Assembly (NCBI GenBank): GCA_963922205.1
Contig: CAWUHX010000132.1
Coordinates: 434,001-498,000, forward strand
Source of the DNA: Romanomermis culicivorax
Lineage: Eukaryota > Nematoda > Enoplea > Mermithida > Mermithidae
Length of the DNA: 64,000 nt
Reading direction: 5' to 3'
The translations under genes and the position numbers were made by a program. Below, one piece after another: positions 37,265 to 50,941 of this stretch. The notes under the pieces are model-generated. The model saw nothing but the letters and a program-made list of their open reading frames with translations, did no database searches and was not told where the DNA came from. Numbering within the stretch: the stretch's first letter is position 1; each line of letters begins with the position of its first letter.

Positions 37265-38697
37265 TGTCACGTGCCGACGGATTTCGTCGAACGTCACGTG
37301 ATTCACATCACAATTTTCCGTTATGTTTTTCGTTACGTTTTGTGTTACAGTAATTTGCATCAATTTTGCGTTTTGTTTTTATAATTTTTACATGCAATTT
37401 ATGTATGTACTTTTTATGTTTCGTTTCTGTTTCTGTTTGCACATTTTATTTCCGTTTCGATTTATTATTTTCAATCGCACACATAGACTACGGTATGTAC
37501 CCGCTAGTCAAGAATTTCCGTTAGAGATAAGCTCTCCGAGCTCATCGCTGTAATTGGAGCATGACGTGCACCTCTTATCAGTAGAAACTAGCGACGTTTC
37601 GCAACGTGAAACGACTAGTTTGAAATTCTCACTAGTGATGTTCCCATGTTAAGCATGGAGAGTGAAAACTCGCCCCAATGCTTAACGTTGTGGACTGGAA
37701 AATTTCTATGTGACCATAGGCATCTTCTGCAACGATTTCCGCTGCAGAAGTTAGCTTGGGGGAGTGTTAACTCCGCCCAAGGTATACTGTAGTTTATGGA
37801 GCCCTTTAAAAGGGCATGTTTCGTCTGTTTGTCACTCATTATTGGGCCTAACTGGTTTTCGTCTTTTAGCCTTGCGTCCGCGTTCGCCGTCGTCCGATTT
37901 TTTTATTACATTTTACATTGTCAACTGCATTTTGTCGCACATCGAATAAAAATTAGCATATTTTCGCCCCGGTCTACACACACGTTACCACTACAGTAAC
38001 CCGACCATAGGAACCTGTCCCCATCGCCATTAATCCTAGAACCCTGTCGCCCTCGCTGAGGAAACGTCCATTACCGCCGCCTGCTGATCAGCAGCTGCCG
38101 AACCCCATGCCGAATCGCCCGGATTCCCATTCCCGTACATCGCCTTCCATAGGACCCCAACTTGACCCCGAACCCGTCGCCCAGTGCCGAGTAATTTGAG
38201 AAGAGGTTTCGTAAGTCTTCTCAGGGGTTATTGTTGTTGAGGGTATATTTGTGGGAGTCTCCCCTAAGCTAGTTTTCCCTGGGAAGTACCCTCAGTTAGG
38301 TGAAGCCCTCAGACCCTTAAGGTCAGGGCCAATAAGGGGATTTAGGTTAACAATCGGGTCCCCTACAGTATGCCATTCATTGAATGGCATCACTCCTCAT
38401 TCCTAATGAATGAGGACTATGGATTGGCACCCCCGACCTGGCCGCGTTGTCCATTATTCTACAGCATAACCCTAGGACAAGGCCGAGGTACACCATAGGT
38501 TTACTTGTGGTAGTACCAGCTGGGTTGGGTTCCCGCAATGAAGAACATTACTGGAGCCATCCCACAGGGTCACAGCATGTCACCTACAGTGTCATGGCCA
38601 TTTTTTTTATGGAATGTGGTATGGGTTTTTCCCGTCAATGTGACTGATCACCCACTTCGTTTAATGTGACATGGCTCCACCTTCGCTTAATGTGACA
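37265..38697 (+). mobile_element. Repeat A, copy A2: solo-LTR-like insertion with CTCC duplication
   Basis: TGTCACGTGCC...AATGTGACA, 1,433 bp, flanked by CTCC at 37261-37264 and CTCC at 38698-38701. TGT...ACA ends, a 4-bp duplication and an internal TATA-like/AATAAA pair fit a solo LTR of a gypsy-type element. The inverted TGTCAC at both ends means a short-TIR DNA element is also possible. No internal coding sequence. Confidence 0.75.
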
Positions 38698-39130
38698 CTC
38701 CGGAGCACCTTCAATCATTAGCTGCAGAATTTTATTTTGTTATATTGTAGCTCATCCATTTTTACTGCATTGGTTAAATTTTCATCAAAATTTTTGTACC
38801 GTTTTGGGAGCTGCACTGCTCTGAAGAAGGCATACTTATGAAAATTTCATAGAAATCATTATGTGCCAGGTTACCTTTGTCTACCCCTTGTGATATATTC
38901 ATTATGTATAATGTAAAATTATCGAATAAGTAACAGACAATGGTTTGATGTATTAATTGTTTCACAAGCAAACATTTTACAGTCTGCAAGAAAAATTGAA
39001 CAGTCAAAAATTAGAAGCAAAAAAAAGAAAACTCCTGCCTAGAGGCACTCTCGAGCACCTTCACCTATGATTCTACAGAATTTTATCTTTTTATTCTTTA
39101 GTTCATACATTCTTACAGTAGCTGCGAAAG
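38698..39130. other. AT-rich segment between A2 and the third E repeat
   Basis: No gene recognised. It contains GAGCACCTTCA(A/C)C(C/T)-type phrases at both 38702 and 39054, about 350 bp apart, possibly an older small repeat. Confidence 0.3.
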
Positions 39131-40176
39131 TGTTGTGCAGGTCTTTTCTTAGGAGGTTTAAGAAAAGATTGAGGCTTGGGGTCTGATCTGACCTGTTGGA
39201 ACTAATCTCCTGGCTAAGCCTCAGTGATAGTGCAACAGTCCGATTATCCCTGACCTACAACAACAAAGATGAACTTAACCTCAAATGCAGGGCCTCACCA
39301 AAGAGCTCCGCAGTCTCCTAGCTGAGACAAGGAATCCCCTCAGGGATAAACTTACTTGAGTATAAACCTTAATGGGTTTCTCAAGGCTTGCTAGCTGCAA
39401 GCCGGCGCCTGGGCCTCTGGGCCTCCGCCTTCGACGATTGGAATTATCTAAATAAAAAACGAATGTATTAAAAGATATTTCCGGCGAAATACTAAAAAGA
39501 ATGTGGATAGACCACAGTCGGTAATATGCAAATAAAGTCGAAATGCTGGGAAATAGTTTAATGGACGCCAGCAAAGTAAACGAAAATATTATAAAAAATA
39601 CGATAATAGTGAATGAATGATTTTCACTATCTTTTTTGGTCTTTCTTTGGCGCTCCACTTCTATGCAAATGTCTGCGCCGCTGGTCTTCCATTTGTTCGA
39701 TTTGCATGGCGACTTCCCCACACGATTTGAAATCAACAGGGTGCCCAACAACCCTCGTAGGTGGAAACCGACCTATGGGAGGTAGAAAAAAAAACTTTTG
39801 GCCGGGTTACCCGGGCAAAGAAAAAATCTACTACTCTGGCTGACTCCTGTTTGCACAGTTTGTCTAACTCGGACTCCCGTTTCACAGTCTGTCCTAATCG
39901 GACTCCTGATGATCATTGGACACAAGGAATACCAAGGGCTTTGCCGCAATGGCTGGCAAGTGACGCCCATTTTGACCTCGGCCTTGATGGAATAACATCC
40001 TGCCCTAAGGAGTACAACGATGACGTTGGTGCTGAATCGGGTCGACTTCGGGTTCGGCTGCTCAGTCTGCATGCTGTGGCAAATCGTTGGTCGTGGGTCT
40101 AACTGCATGCAAATCGTTTTCCCGCGTCTCTATTTTTTCTAAATTAAACTAAAATACGAGATTACATTACGATACA
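39131..40176 (+). repeat. Third, diverged copy of the E terminal repeat
   Basis: TGTTGTGCAGG...GATACA, 1,046 bp, same orientation as the left TIR but clearly more diverged from it than the two outer arms are from each other. It precedes exonuclease-like gene copy 2 as the left TIR precedes copy 1. Its left flank (AAAG) does not match TTCT. Confidence 0.8.
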
Positions 40177-40471
40177 ATAAAGACGACGCGGGAATGTACA
40201 AGTATCACAAAAGATAAAATGTGCTAAAAATTGAGCAAAAAATGTGGCCAAAAATTTAAAATGTTTTTGCGGTTGCGTTTTGCACTGGTTTATCAAAAAG
40301 AAAATTTTAGTTGGCCAGCAGCAACAAAATTTGAATAATATTTTTGGATTTTGTAATTTTTTGATTTTTTTGTATTTTTGTAATTTTATTAGTGTTTTTG
40401 GATTTTATATTTTATGAAATAAGTAAAAATATATTTGCGAAAAGATGATTTTTGGGCCAACATTTGTGCCG

Positions 40472-43400
40472 CTAATTACTGCTGCTTCCGCCGCCTCGGT
40501 AACCTCCTCGAGGTCTTCCTCGATAGTATCCCCTCTGGCGGGGTTGGCCTCGGGTCTGACCTCCATCCTGGCCTTGATTTTGGCCTTGTTGACTTCCACC
40601 ACGTCTACCAAGCGGTTGAGAGTTCGGATTGTAGAATTGGGCGTCCGCGTCTTGGCCTTGGTAATACCAGTTTCCTCGGCCACTGAAGGGTCGCTGGGGG
40701 CGCCCTCTGAAGCCTCCTCTGGCTTGACCTCGGTCATACCCCGGTCTAGCCCTGTATGGGGCCGGGTTTGAGAACATATCGTCTCTCCCCTGCTGCCTTG
40801 GACCACTGCTAGTGGAGCTGCTGTGTTGTGGTTTTTGAGTCTGGAAAGTTGAATTTAAAGATTTTGATGATGTTGATTTTGATCGAGAAAGCGGACTTTT
40901 GTAAGAAGTGCCAGCAGCTTCACTATACGACCTCTGGCTGGTCGCAGTAGACGATTGTTGAGTCGTCAGCGGCTGTTTCCTAGTCCGAGGAAGTCTAGGC
41001 ACTTTAAACTTACTTGGGCTCTTGGCAGCCATTCGCTGATATTTATCAGCTTGCGGTCTGTCATCGCCTGGTGCCTTCCTTTTAACACCCATCTGGTTTA
41101 AAATCTGCGAGCCCATAAAGATGTACTGATTAAAGGCTGCAATGTAGACATCGTCTAAGCGGTTTCCCTGGGCCTCGACTACCAGTTGTCTGTTTGCAAA
41201 CGAACACGCCTGGGCATACCACCTACCAATTGCCGTTGGTGTCATTGGCGCGAAGTCCAACTGTAAAAAGATCATTAGGGTCACATACCTAATGGCTGTA
41301 AAGATGTCTGAAGCGTGGTAGTCCTGAAGCCATCTGGGAAAGAAAACTAAAATAATCCACTCCCAAATTTCCTCAGGGACGCGTTCTCCGTCAAACATGA
41401 AACCGCCCTGCATTTCGAATTGTTGGCGATAATTTTCATGAATTTCGGCCATGGCATCATTGACCATTCTATAAATGATCGGCCGTTCCTGGCGGTCAAA
41501 GGCGAAATAATTGGCGACCTCTGGATTTTCGAATGAGATCAGCCCAATTAGGTGCCTTTGTTCTCATTGCCACTCCCAATAATCAATCAGAGTTTCTGCT
41601 AATTGACCAGGAGTGGCAAACTGCTGTGGCTCCCTTTCGGGTCTCTTTACCACCACATTCAGTTTGACCTTCTTTATCAACTTCTCCTCCGATTCAAGAT
41701 CGGGCTTTACCAATACGCTTCCTGCAGGTTTACTACTTTTTTCGGTATAGCTGGTGGGAACCGATTTACTCTTGCCAGAAGATGTACTAACCTCTCTGCT
41801 GGTTTTCGATACCGTTCGCATCTGAGTGTACCAAGCAGTTGCAGTGGACGCTGTTGTCCTATCCGCTTTCGTCTGGCCCTTGGAGGTCTCTGTTCGCCTT
41901 TGACTCTTGGCAGTCTCCATCCTCGTTTGACTTTTTGTAGTCTGCGTTCTCGACTTTTGACTTGTCGAATATTCCGGGGTCGTAGTTTCCTCGGCCTGCA
42001 AGTCTGCGTGCTTTGGCCTTACCTAGCTTTTTCCTACGCCTTACCTTTTCCCTGGCCAAGTGTTGGATAAATTTTTTCGACATACCTTCAACTAACATCT
42101 GCTGAACTTTCTCTGGGGAATACACTCCAGGGATACCTTCCTGAATGATTTTAGCCCTTTTCATCAGCTCTGTCACTGCAACGGCTGAATCTGAGCTGTC
42201 TTCGGCTAAAGCCTGCTCCTTCAGCTTCCTTTGAAGTGCCCTCTGACGCAGGAATTCCTGCTGCGTCAGCCTTCTTTGTTTCTGTATTTTGGCCTGTAGG
42301 GCCTCATGCTTCACTTGTTCATCGTGATCCTTAGGATCCTTAGCTTTCACTGGTATCTCCTGGGATGCTTCTTGCATCTTGTCCAGTCTGACATCAATTC
42401 CCGACATTTTAGTCACTGTTTCATCTATTTGAGTCTGGATCTTTTCCTCCTCAACAGCCTGTTTCTGAGTTTTGACCTCCATCGCATCTTTATTCTCCGA
42501 TGTCTGGCCCTCAGACTCCAGAATCTCACCTTCTTCTTCCTCTTCATCAACATCCTCCTCTGAACTAGACTCAGAGTCTGAATTTCGTATCTTCGGCAAA
42601 AGTTGTTTTACTTTAGCTGGCAAAACAGCTGGTGCCGGAGGTACAGATTGCATAATGGTGACAACTTCTGGCTCAGGCTCGGCCGGCTGCTGTATCTGAG
42701 CTACCTGAGTCGGCTGTGCCACTGCTGGTTGCCTTTGCGGCGGCACCATGACTACAACTGCAGCTGCTTGCGTAGCATCGGTGTCCAAAGCTGGTTGTTT
42801 TGCTTTGACCACCGGCGCTGGCGCTTGCGGCTGCGATTTAACTTGTTCCGACCCTCCGGCTCGCGCCGTTTGGGAAGTTGAGGCACGGTTTAATGGCACT
42901 TTAGATACCAACTCACCAGCTGGGGTATAAGTTAGCGTATACCCAGGCATTTCTGAAGCAATTGTTCTCTCCAGGAAGCTTTTGCTGACAAACTCCGGTC
43001 TGAGCTCGAGCGCGTTTCGCGGATCATAAGTTATTGGATAATCGGTCGGCGATGCGTCTTCCGTCATCGGATACCGCAGTCCTGGTGTCAAAGTCTCGAA
43101 GCCTACATAGTAAAAAGTTACGTAAAAGTAAGGATTCACCTTGTAAGCTTCATCCTTCAATAGCGATTTGTCGTCGCCGATTTGCAATATTTCTTCGGCT
43201 TCTCGAAATCGTAGCGGGACCAATCTGAACCAATTCTGCCACGCGTATACCCCTTTCTTGGATGGAAAGCGGGGTTCCGACCGCGGTAGCGTTGCTGCTA
43301 GCTCTAATTAATAAGCCAGGCAGTCGCCTGACTTCCAGGACATGCGCTTTATCATTTCCTGTCCTTCTCTAGTATAACTATTTAAAAAGTTATAATTCAG

Positions 43401-45754
43401 CAGAGCGCTAGTTTCGTAATTGCACTCCGCTCTTGAGTGAGGCCATGCCAAATGATAGGCCAATGGCATGAACTTACAGATGACCTCTAACTCGGCAAAG
43501 TTTCGCTCATCTAACATGCCTGATATTTTGGCCATATTTGGCGTATAAAAGTTGGTCTTATAGGCCTGTCTGTGACCTTCAATACCCACTGGGTAGTGGT
43601 TGTTTGCTGAAAACACTTCTTCAGGAATTTGATCGGGCTTCCCGGCCTGTTGCCAGTATAGCTTAGCGTTTTCATATAACGTCAAAGAAATCTTACCATC
43701 TAAATCCCAATAGGTTCCACCTGACTTGAGATTTTCCAAGATATCCTTTGCCATGTTAACCCAGTCTGGTATCCGAATGTCCTGGATTTTGTCGGGATCA
43801 CTGTCTTCAGTGTACCCATTGTCCTTCATCGGTTTATTATCTCTTGGAAGCAGTGGATAAAAACCACTTGGCAGTTGAACTCCCTGAGGATGGACGGGAT
43901 TACACTCCTTGGGTGTGGTATAATAACCTGTTTTATTTCCCTGCATTTGTACAGCCCAACGGTTGTACATTTCACATTTCATCATGTGATAGACCATGTT
44001 AGGCTGTACCTGATCAGTTTCCATTACTGGAGTGCCTAGCCCCATTTCTCTATTCACGTTGCCTGGAATCATTAAATACTGTTGGTAAAAGTGTAAGGCA
44101 ATGGTATTGATCTGTTTGGGATCAACCTTGTCATGATCGAAAATCTGCATTTGCATTAGCAGCTGATCGGCTATGCCATAGTGAATCGCGGCAAACATGA
44201 CCAATAAAGAGTAATATGCATCTAGAGCAGCGTACCTAAGCTCTTCGGGCAATATACCTCTTTTGGCAAACCGATCACGGTTCGCCTTTAGTGAAAAGTC
44301 ATATTGGTAAGGGCCCACGTCTATCAAATAAAATTCCGTGAACAGTCCCTTTAACCGGAAGGTTTTGGGACAAATACCTGTCTGAAAACACTTTTTCTCC
44401 AGGTTCACCCCTACCATGGTTAGGGGGAAACGGTCTAAATCAAAGTACTGACCTTTAGTCTTCCTAAGATGTTCCCTTAAGGGCACAGTTTTATCCCTGT
44501 CCTTATTTTCTCGCCCTGCACCACATACATTATAAATACTCACCAAATCCTCCAATACTGAATATCTGGCGAACAGCATGTCCGAATTTAGAAAGTCGTG
44601 GAGGCTTGTCCATTCTCTGAGTATCATGGTCGTGGTATCGATAACGTACATTTGACCGTTGGTTAGCGTGAAGCTTACGTATCGGGCAAATTGTTTCCCC
44701 ATCGGATTGTCGACCTCTCTCATTTTAAACAAGGCGACGACTTTATCCTGATGGACTTTTTCGACATCAAATCCACAAACTGGCTGTCCTCTGAAGATTG
44801 AAACTTCTCGGATGAAGTGGAGTACCTGGCTGACTTTCCCGATGTCTACCCTTCTAGGTTCCTTGGGATTAGCCGGCCAGTATCCAAAAGTGGCTTTGAA
44901 CCACTGGTCCAGTTCGTGGATTCGCACGACCCCTTTGACGTTGTAATCTAAACATTATAAGATACTATTAATTTTAGTGCTTATTCCCCCTCTTTTCAGC
45001 GTATTTTTGGGTCTATACTACACCAGCACCACAACACCAAGCGGGTTAAGTTTCGCAGAGAATAAATTTAGTGCAGGGTTGTTAGGTGAGCCACTGATAT
45101 ACAAACATTGAGCTGGTAGGCAACTAACACCTTACCAAATCTTACCCTTGCTACCTCTATATGTTGGGGAGGGTAGACCTGATCCGATTGTCCACCACTT
45201 GATCGGACACCAATCTCTGACCAGCTACTTGAGCGACCAACTACGCTCCATTTATGGCGCTGTATTTACAATTTTTATAGCGCTCGAGATTGATAAATTT
45301 ACATGATTTTGATACCGAAAAAGTGATATGATTTGATTTGATTCTAAAATAATTAATTTTTGATAAATTTTTGATGATAAAACTTTAAACGGGCTGAACC
45401 CAAGGTTCTTGGTTTCCCTTGAATCGTATAGCTCTCGGTGGTATCAGGTATATTTCCAAGTTTGGAAATTCCCTGCTTGGCTCCGAGCTTCCGCTTCTCA
45501 GTACTTCCATTTTTTGTTCCCTCTAAGTTCTAACCTCGTCTGCCCTTTGGGGCGCCAAGCTGATCTTCCAGTGACTTCTGGGCATTACCTGCGATTTCCA
45601 AAAATGTTTGATAAAAATAAGTTTGAAACTTACCGTCAATAAAGAAAAATCGATTATCTTGGCCGTGCTGGGCCCTGCCAAATTCAACGTGGCGCTCCGT
45701 GAGTGACCACTCGCGCGTCGGAGCTTGTTGGCGGTTCCGCCCGCCTTTTCCCAT
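40472..45754 (-). pseudogene. DEDDy 3'-5' exonuclease-like / RGG protein gene, copy 2
   Basis: Proposed exons: 45754-45635 (ATG, MGKGGRNRQQAP), 45588-45535 and 44947 onward. The phases fit, the introns are 46 and 587 bp, and the splice sites are good (GACG|GTAAGT; ATCGCAG|GT). Numbering from codon 44927, FDVE (~53-56) suits exonuclease motif [13 protein letters not shown] (~122-132) motif II, and [13 protein letters not shown] (~230-242, Yx3D) motif III of the RNase D/WRN-like DEDDy family; motif II is the weakest. Acidic, Ser/Thr-rich and RGG regions follow. Disabled by TAA at 43308-43310, a deletion/frameshift near 42000 and TGA at 41564-41566. The function is unknown; RNA trimming or cDNA processing for the element is possible. 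Confidence 0.6.
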
Positions 45755-46178
45755 TTCTTTTCGCTTCAAAATGTTTTTCTTTTTCGAATAATAAATTTGT
45801 AAAAATTTAAAATTTTTCAAACGCAGAAAAAGTTTAATCTAGCAGTTCTGCTAATTTTCTTTTTATGCGATTCGGGGAATGTTTTACTTCTTCCTTCCGA
45901 TGGAAGTTTAGAATTCAGATGAGCGAGGCAGCTATTATTTGATTTTGAAAAAATGAAAAATTTGAAAATGATATTTTTTAGAAAAAATGTCTGAAATATT
46001 TTGGGTTGACACTTTGGTCTAAAATTCCGAAGAATTTTTCCCAAAGTCTGATATAAATATGAAAAATTTACAAAATAAATACGAACAATATTTAAACACG
46101 ATAAATATTACAAAATAATACACATTTAATTTAAAATAAGTACCTACATGCGCGAGACATGTACATAAATAAAAAAAA
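45755..46178. other. AT-rich spacer between pol and exonuclease-like gene
   Basis: No gene seen. It is the likely promoter region of the minus-strand gene that starts at 45754. Confidence 0.35.
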
Positions 46179-49100
46179 TCAGCGCGAAATCGTGCATAGA
46201 TTCGCCTTGAGCGAATTTTCAAATGATTTCATTTGGTTTGGCGCTCCAGTCATAACTGTTTGTGCCATATTGGAAATTGATGTATTTTGGTCACGTGGCG
46301 CGTCCTGATTGGCTTGCACTATTCGTGGCAAGACCCTAGTGGTCTCGTAACAAAAATGTTTCAACCTGCTGATTGAAACAATTTGGCGATTTAGTGGGTT
46401 GTCCCAATGTACAATAGTGACAACATTCTCTGCTTCTCGCGAAATGTCCATAATTATGAATGGACCGGACCATGGTAGTCCTAATTTTTTCTGCTTGTCT
46501 ACTTTGAGCAGAACCCAATCATTTTTCTTGAACCCATTTTGTTTTGACCTTTTATCTAAGTATTTCTTCGATTTTTCAGCAGCACTCTGGATATTTTTGG
46601 CAACATCCTCGTAAAGATTGACTAAATGATTGGTCAACACAAATTTGTATGCCTCTCCATTGCTGTCCGGCATTACAATATCATATGCTTTCGTTAAGTT
46701 TAACCCGAAGGTTGCCTCGTGACCTCTAAGCAATGAAAATGGAGATTGCCCCGTGGCTGCATGTGGTGTGGCATTATAGGCAAACACCATCGCTCTCAAG
46801 TATCTCGGCCAATTATCTTTTTCCTCAATGGCCACCTTTCTGAGCTGTTTAATGAGTGTCTGATTGAATCTTTCTACCATACAATTACCCTGTGGATGGT
46901 AGGCTGTTGTATAAATTTTTTGACACTCTAATAACTTGCAGATTTCTTTCATCAGATCTGAGGTAAAACAACCTCCTCTATCGCTGAGTAAGCTCCATGG
47001 AGTCCCATGTCTAAATACAATTGATTGTAGAAACGTATCTACAATGGTGCTAGGTGACTGATCCGGGATCAGTTCAGCTTCAACCCATTTTGTAAAATAG
47101 TCCTGGAAGACTATGACAAACGGTCTCTTCTCACTAAGTGGAGAAATACTCACAATATCCACTGATACTATATCAAAGGGACCTTGTGGAATAATTGGTA
47201 TCAGTGGAGGAATTTCCGTGTTTCCCTGATTAGCCATTTGACATACTGGACAAAATTTTATCCAGTGCCTGACATCCTTTTCTATTCCAGGCCACCAGAA
47301 CTGTTTCTTAATCATAGCAAGGGTCCTCTTGAACCCCTAATGAGTCATCATTACGGCACCGTGGTACTGGTGCAAAGTATTGTCCCTAAGGCAGGATGGG
47401 ACGACCACTTGATCATCTGACCCCTGTCCGGCTTCGCTGTATAACACTTCATTCTGGATATAAAATCCACTGTGATACTTGGTTGTCCCATTTGGACCCA
47501 ATCTATCAAAGTATGGTCGAAATACCTCATCTTTTCTCTGCAAGAGGGCCATGAGATCATCTCTAATTAACCCTTTTGGCAACTCATTTTCTTTGGGATC
47601 TGCCAAAGTAAACTCTGGTTCTTTTTCTGGGTATAACCAGGTGACTCTTTTTTCCCTACTTTTTTCCTGGTTTCCTCTACTTACCATTTCTTTACCCTGA
47701 TTGCCATCAGGCTGGATCTGAGCCTGATCACTCTTCTCCGCTTCTTTCGCCATGCTCGTTGTAGTTACGGCATTTACCAAGTCTGCAGGCGAGATTGATT
47801 CTGGATCACCCTCAGAATCTTCTGGATAAATTTGGGTGAATCTCGGACTCATATCAGTCCTCTGATTTTCTTTACCTTTTGGCTCTGGATATAACGGATT
47901 ACCGTCTTCAGGATTCCGATCTGTCAGAATTCTGAATCTCTTTACCAAATTGAGATGCTTTTTCTCAATAAGTTGTGCTTCAAGATCTTTCAGATTTCCA
48001 GACTCTCGTTTATCCCCTGAGAACATGTGTTCCCATTTTGGCGGTATCTTTTCCGCTTGATCGTCTGGTTCATCCATTCTAGACAAAAAGTCTGCCATGG
48101 CATTTTGTTTTCCAGGCACATACTCTAGCTTATGGTTGAACTGAGAGATGAACGAATACCATCTCTTCAATTTACCATTGGTCATCGCATTAACCTTCAT
48201 TGACAACAAAGGTTTGTGATCAGTTCTTATGATCACCCTATGACATACTAGGTAGTGTTTGTATAACTTTAAGCCATACTCTATTGCCAAGCACTCCCTT
48301 TCCGTGGCTGACCACTTCTTCTCGTCCGCTTTTAAAATTCTGCTATTATACGCGATTACCCAGTGGTCGGACTTGGTCTCCTGGTAAAAGACTGCTCCTA
48401 GTGCCGTTCCGCTGGCATCTGTCTGAAGGACAAAGTCCGCAGACTCGTCCAAAACCGGATACCTTAGAAAAGGCACTGACAGTAGTGCTTCTTACAGGCT
48501 CCTAAAAGCCTGATCGTGAACCTCCGTAATTTCCCAAACACAGTTCTTTCCGGTTAATTTATACAATGGTTCAGCGTGTTTAGCCAACCCTGGTATGAAT
48601 TTTTTACACCACTGCAGCATTCCTAAAACTCTTGCAGTTTACGTTTAGACTCTGGGAATGGGAAATCATTAATAGCTTTGACCTTTTTCGGATCTGGGGA
48701 AACTCCATCCGAATTTAAGATATGTCCTAAAAAATGAACTCTCTCAGGCAGGAATTCACACTTCTCCGGTTTCAAGGTCAAATGAGCCTTTCTTAGAGCT
48801 TGCAGGACTAGCTCTAGATTAACTAGGTGTTCCTCAAACGTATTTGAGAACACAATTATATCGTCTATGTATACTAGACAAATTTTCCACACATATGGAT
48901 GCAAAACTCTTTCCATCATACGCTGGAATTCAGCTGGCGCATTCTTTAGGCCAAAGGGCATGACTTTAAATTGATACAGCCCTTCCTGGCATATGAAAGC
49001 AGTTTTTTCTTTGCTTTCCTTATCCATTGGCACTTGCCAATACCCTGACTTGAGATCTAAGGTGGTATAAAACTTTGCTTTACCTAAACAGTCTAGATAG

Positions 49101-50895
49101 TCATCCATTCTAGGAATGGGATACTTATCATCCTTGGTAACATCATTTATACCCCTGAAGTCCACTACTGGTCGCTTGGTACCATCCTTTTTACCTACAA
49201 GGAATAACAGAGCTGCCCAAGGCAACTTTGATGGCTCAATTACACCCTTTTTGAGCATATCTTGCACATGCTCACGAACATGTGGCCATAAATTAATGGC
49301 AGTCCTGTGGTACCTTTTTGCCACAGGTGCTGCATCCCCTGTATTTATTTTACAGGTCAAATAGGGTGTAGTAGTTGGAGGATCATTGGGCAAGCTGAAC
49401 ACGTCTCTATATTTTGCGAGACATCGTAAAGCTTGTTCCAATTGTTCTGATGGTATGTTGGATTTAGCCAGCATATTGTACAAGGCTTCCTAGAACTCTT
49501 TCTCATCTGATTGAGTCGAATCAGGTCTAGCCTAGACTGGACAAGTTTGCAGCTTCTCCAAATCCTCAACTATCTTCCCCTTCAGTTGATCTTAGTTATC
49601 AGTATCACACAACACTGAATTAGTATGGCCAATTATTTGATTTCTTTTCAAATGGCATCCTGATCCTGTGTTGTTGGATACCATAACTACAAAATCATCT
49701 TTTGTACCATCTACTATGGTACTGTCTATGTGGAACCTTTCTTCATTTTCTTCAGACTCTATTATGATTCCATTAAGGCGATTTTCGCCTACCTTATCCC
49801 AAAGTTTTGCTTTCAGAAGTATATCAGTACCACTAGGTAAGTAGGTTAGATTCACACTCACCACTGGCACCAAAACCTTTAGCAGGCAAATCTTTGGCTG
49901 ATAGTGGTTGGCGGCACTCATTGTGGATTCCGTGGCGCTCGTGGTCACCACCTCTCCACAATTCGTTTGGGGCTGGTCCGGCGTCACGTATATCCATTGC
50001 TGACGGTTGTTGAGCGTCATCTTCCTATTCCTGAAATCTATAATGGCTCCTACCTGAGGATGAGCCAAAAAGTCTGTTCCCACTATAACATTTTCACCTG
50101 CTTCAGGAATTACAATTGCTTTAACGGGCAACTGTCTATACAATGTATCCATCCTAAATTGGATATACCCATGGGCTTGGACTGTCTTACCGTTGGCTAC
50201 AGTAAAATTTAATATCCTCGGATATTCAGTGTAATCTGGGCCCAAAGTTTCTTTCAGAAACTTAGCCGACATTACAGTACACTGAGCTCCTGTGTCAATT
50301 AAAGCCAGTGTCTTAGGACCTCCTATAACAACCTCAATATGGAATGGGGCTGTTCGGGGGTACGTATCCAGCAAATGTTGTTCCTGAGGACTAGCTGGTG
50401 TGCCCCTCTTTACTATTTGTACCGATCGTACTACCATTTGTGGTGCAATTGCATTCATTTGCACAATGCTACCTAATACAACATTTGGGCAGTTCACTCT
50501 CTGATTTACTTCACCTAAAGGACTCATTTGTGATTGCCTTGCAACCATCACACTGGAATAATCCTTCTGGGGTGGCTGATTTGTGAATTGACCCTGTTGA
50601 AGAGCCTGAGTCGGACCCATAATAGCCTGAGGTGGCTGAGGTTGCTGTATTGCAGCTTGCTGCTGGTATTGCTGCATCTGTTGGAACTGCTTCTGCAGCT
50701 CCTTTTGCTTCTTGAATTCGAGAAATTCGTTGTAATCCGAATTCTGTTGATAACTCTCATGGCTATCCTGATAACCTGAATAGCCTATATTATATGCACC
50801 TCTACCTCTACTATTAAAGTTGGCATTTGGGTAACCTCCTCTACCTCTATAGTTACCTCTAGCAAAAGTGTTGAAGCCTCCCCTGTTGAATCAGG
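46179..50895 (-). pseudogene. pol: Retroviral-type pol of element E: protease, RT, RNase H, integrase
   Basis: Minus-strand pieces: 50895-49592 begins with RG-rich then Gln-rich sequence and holds a retropepsin (ALIDTGAQCTVMS, ~145 in the 50677 ORF). 49483-48623 is RT (TLDLKSGYWQ, YIDDIIVFS). 48476-47337 is RNase H (LQTDASGTALGAVF, TERECLAIEYG, RTDHKPLL, NAMADFLSR) with a long charged linker. 47315-46179 is integrase (CPVCQM, SVDIVSISP, LSDRGGCF, NCMVERFNQTL). The TAG at 47337-47339 is in frame with the integrase; other breaks lie near 49500-49590 and 48480-48625. No capsid-type Gag precedes it: only ~45 bp separate the RG-rich start from the terminal repeat. No LTR or primer site is seen on either side. 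Confidence 0.85.
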
Positions 50896-50941
50896 GAAGC
50901 TGGCTCTGCCTCTGCTCCTGCGCTCAGACAACACTCTCTAT

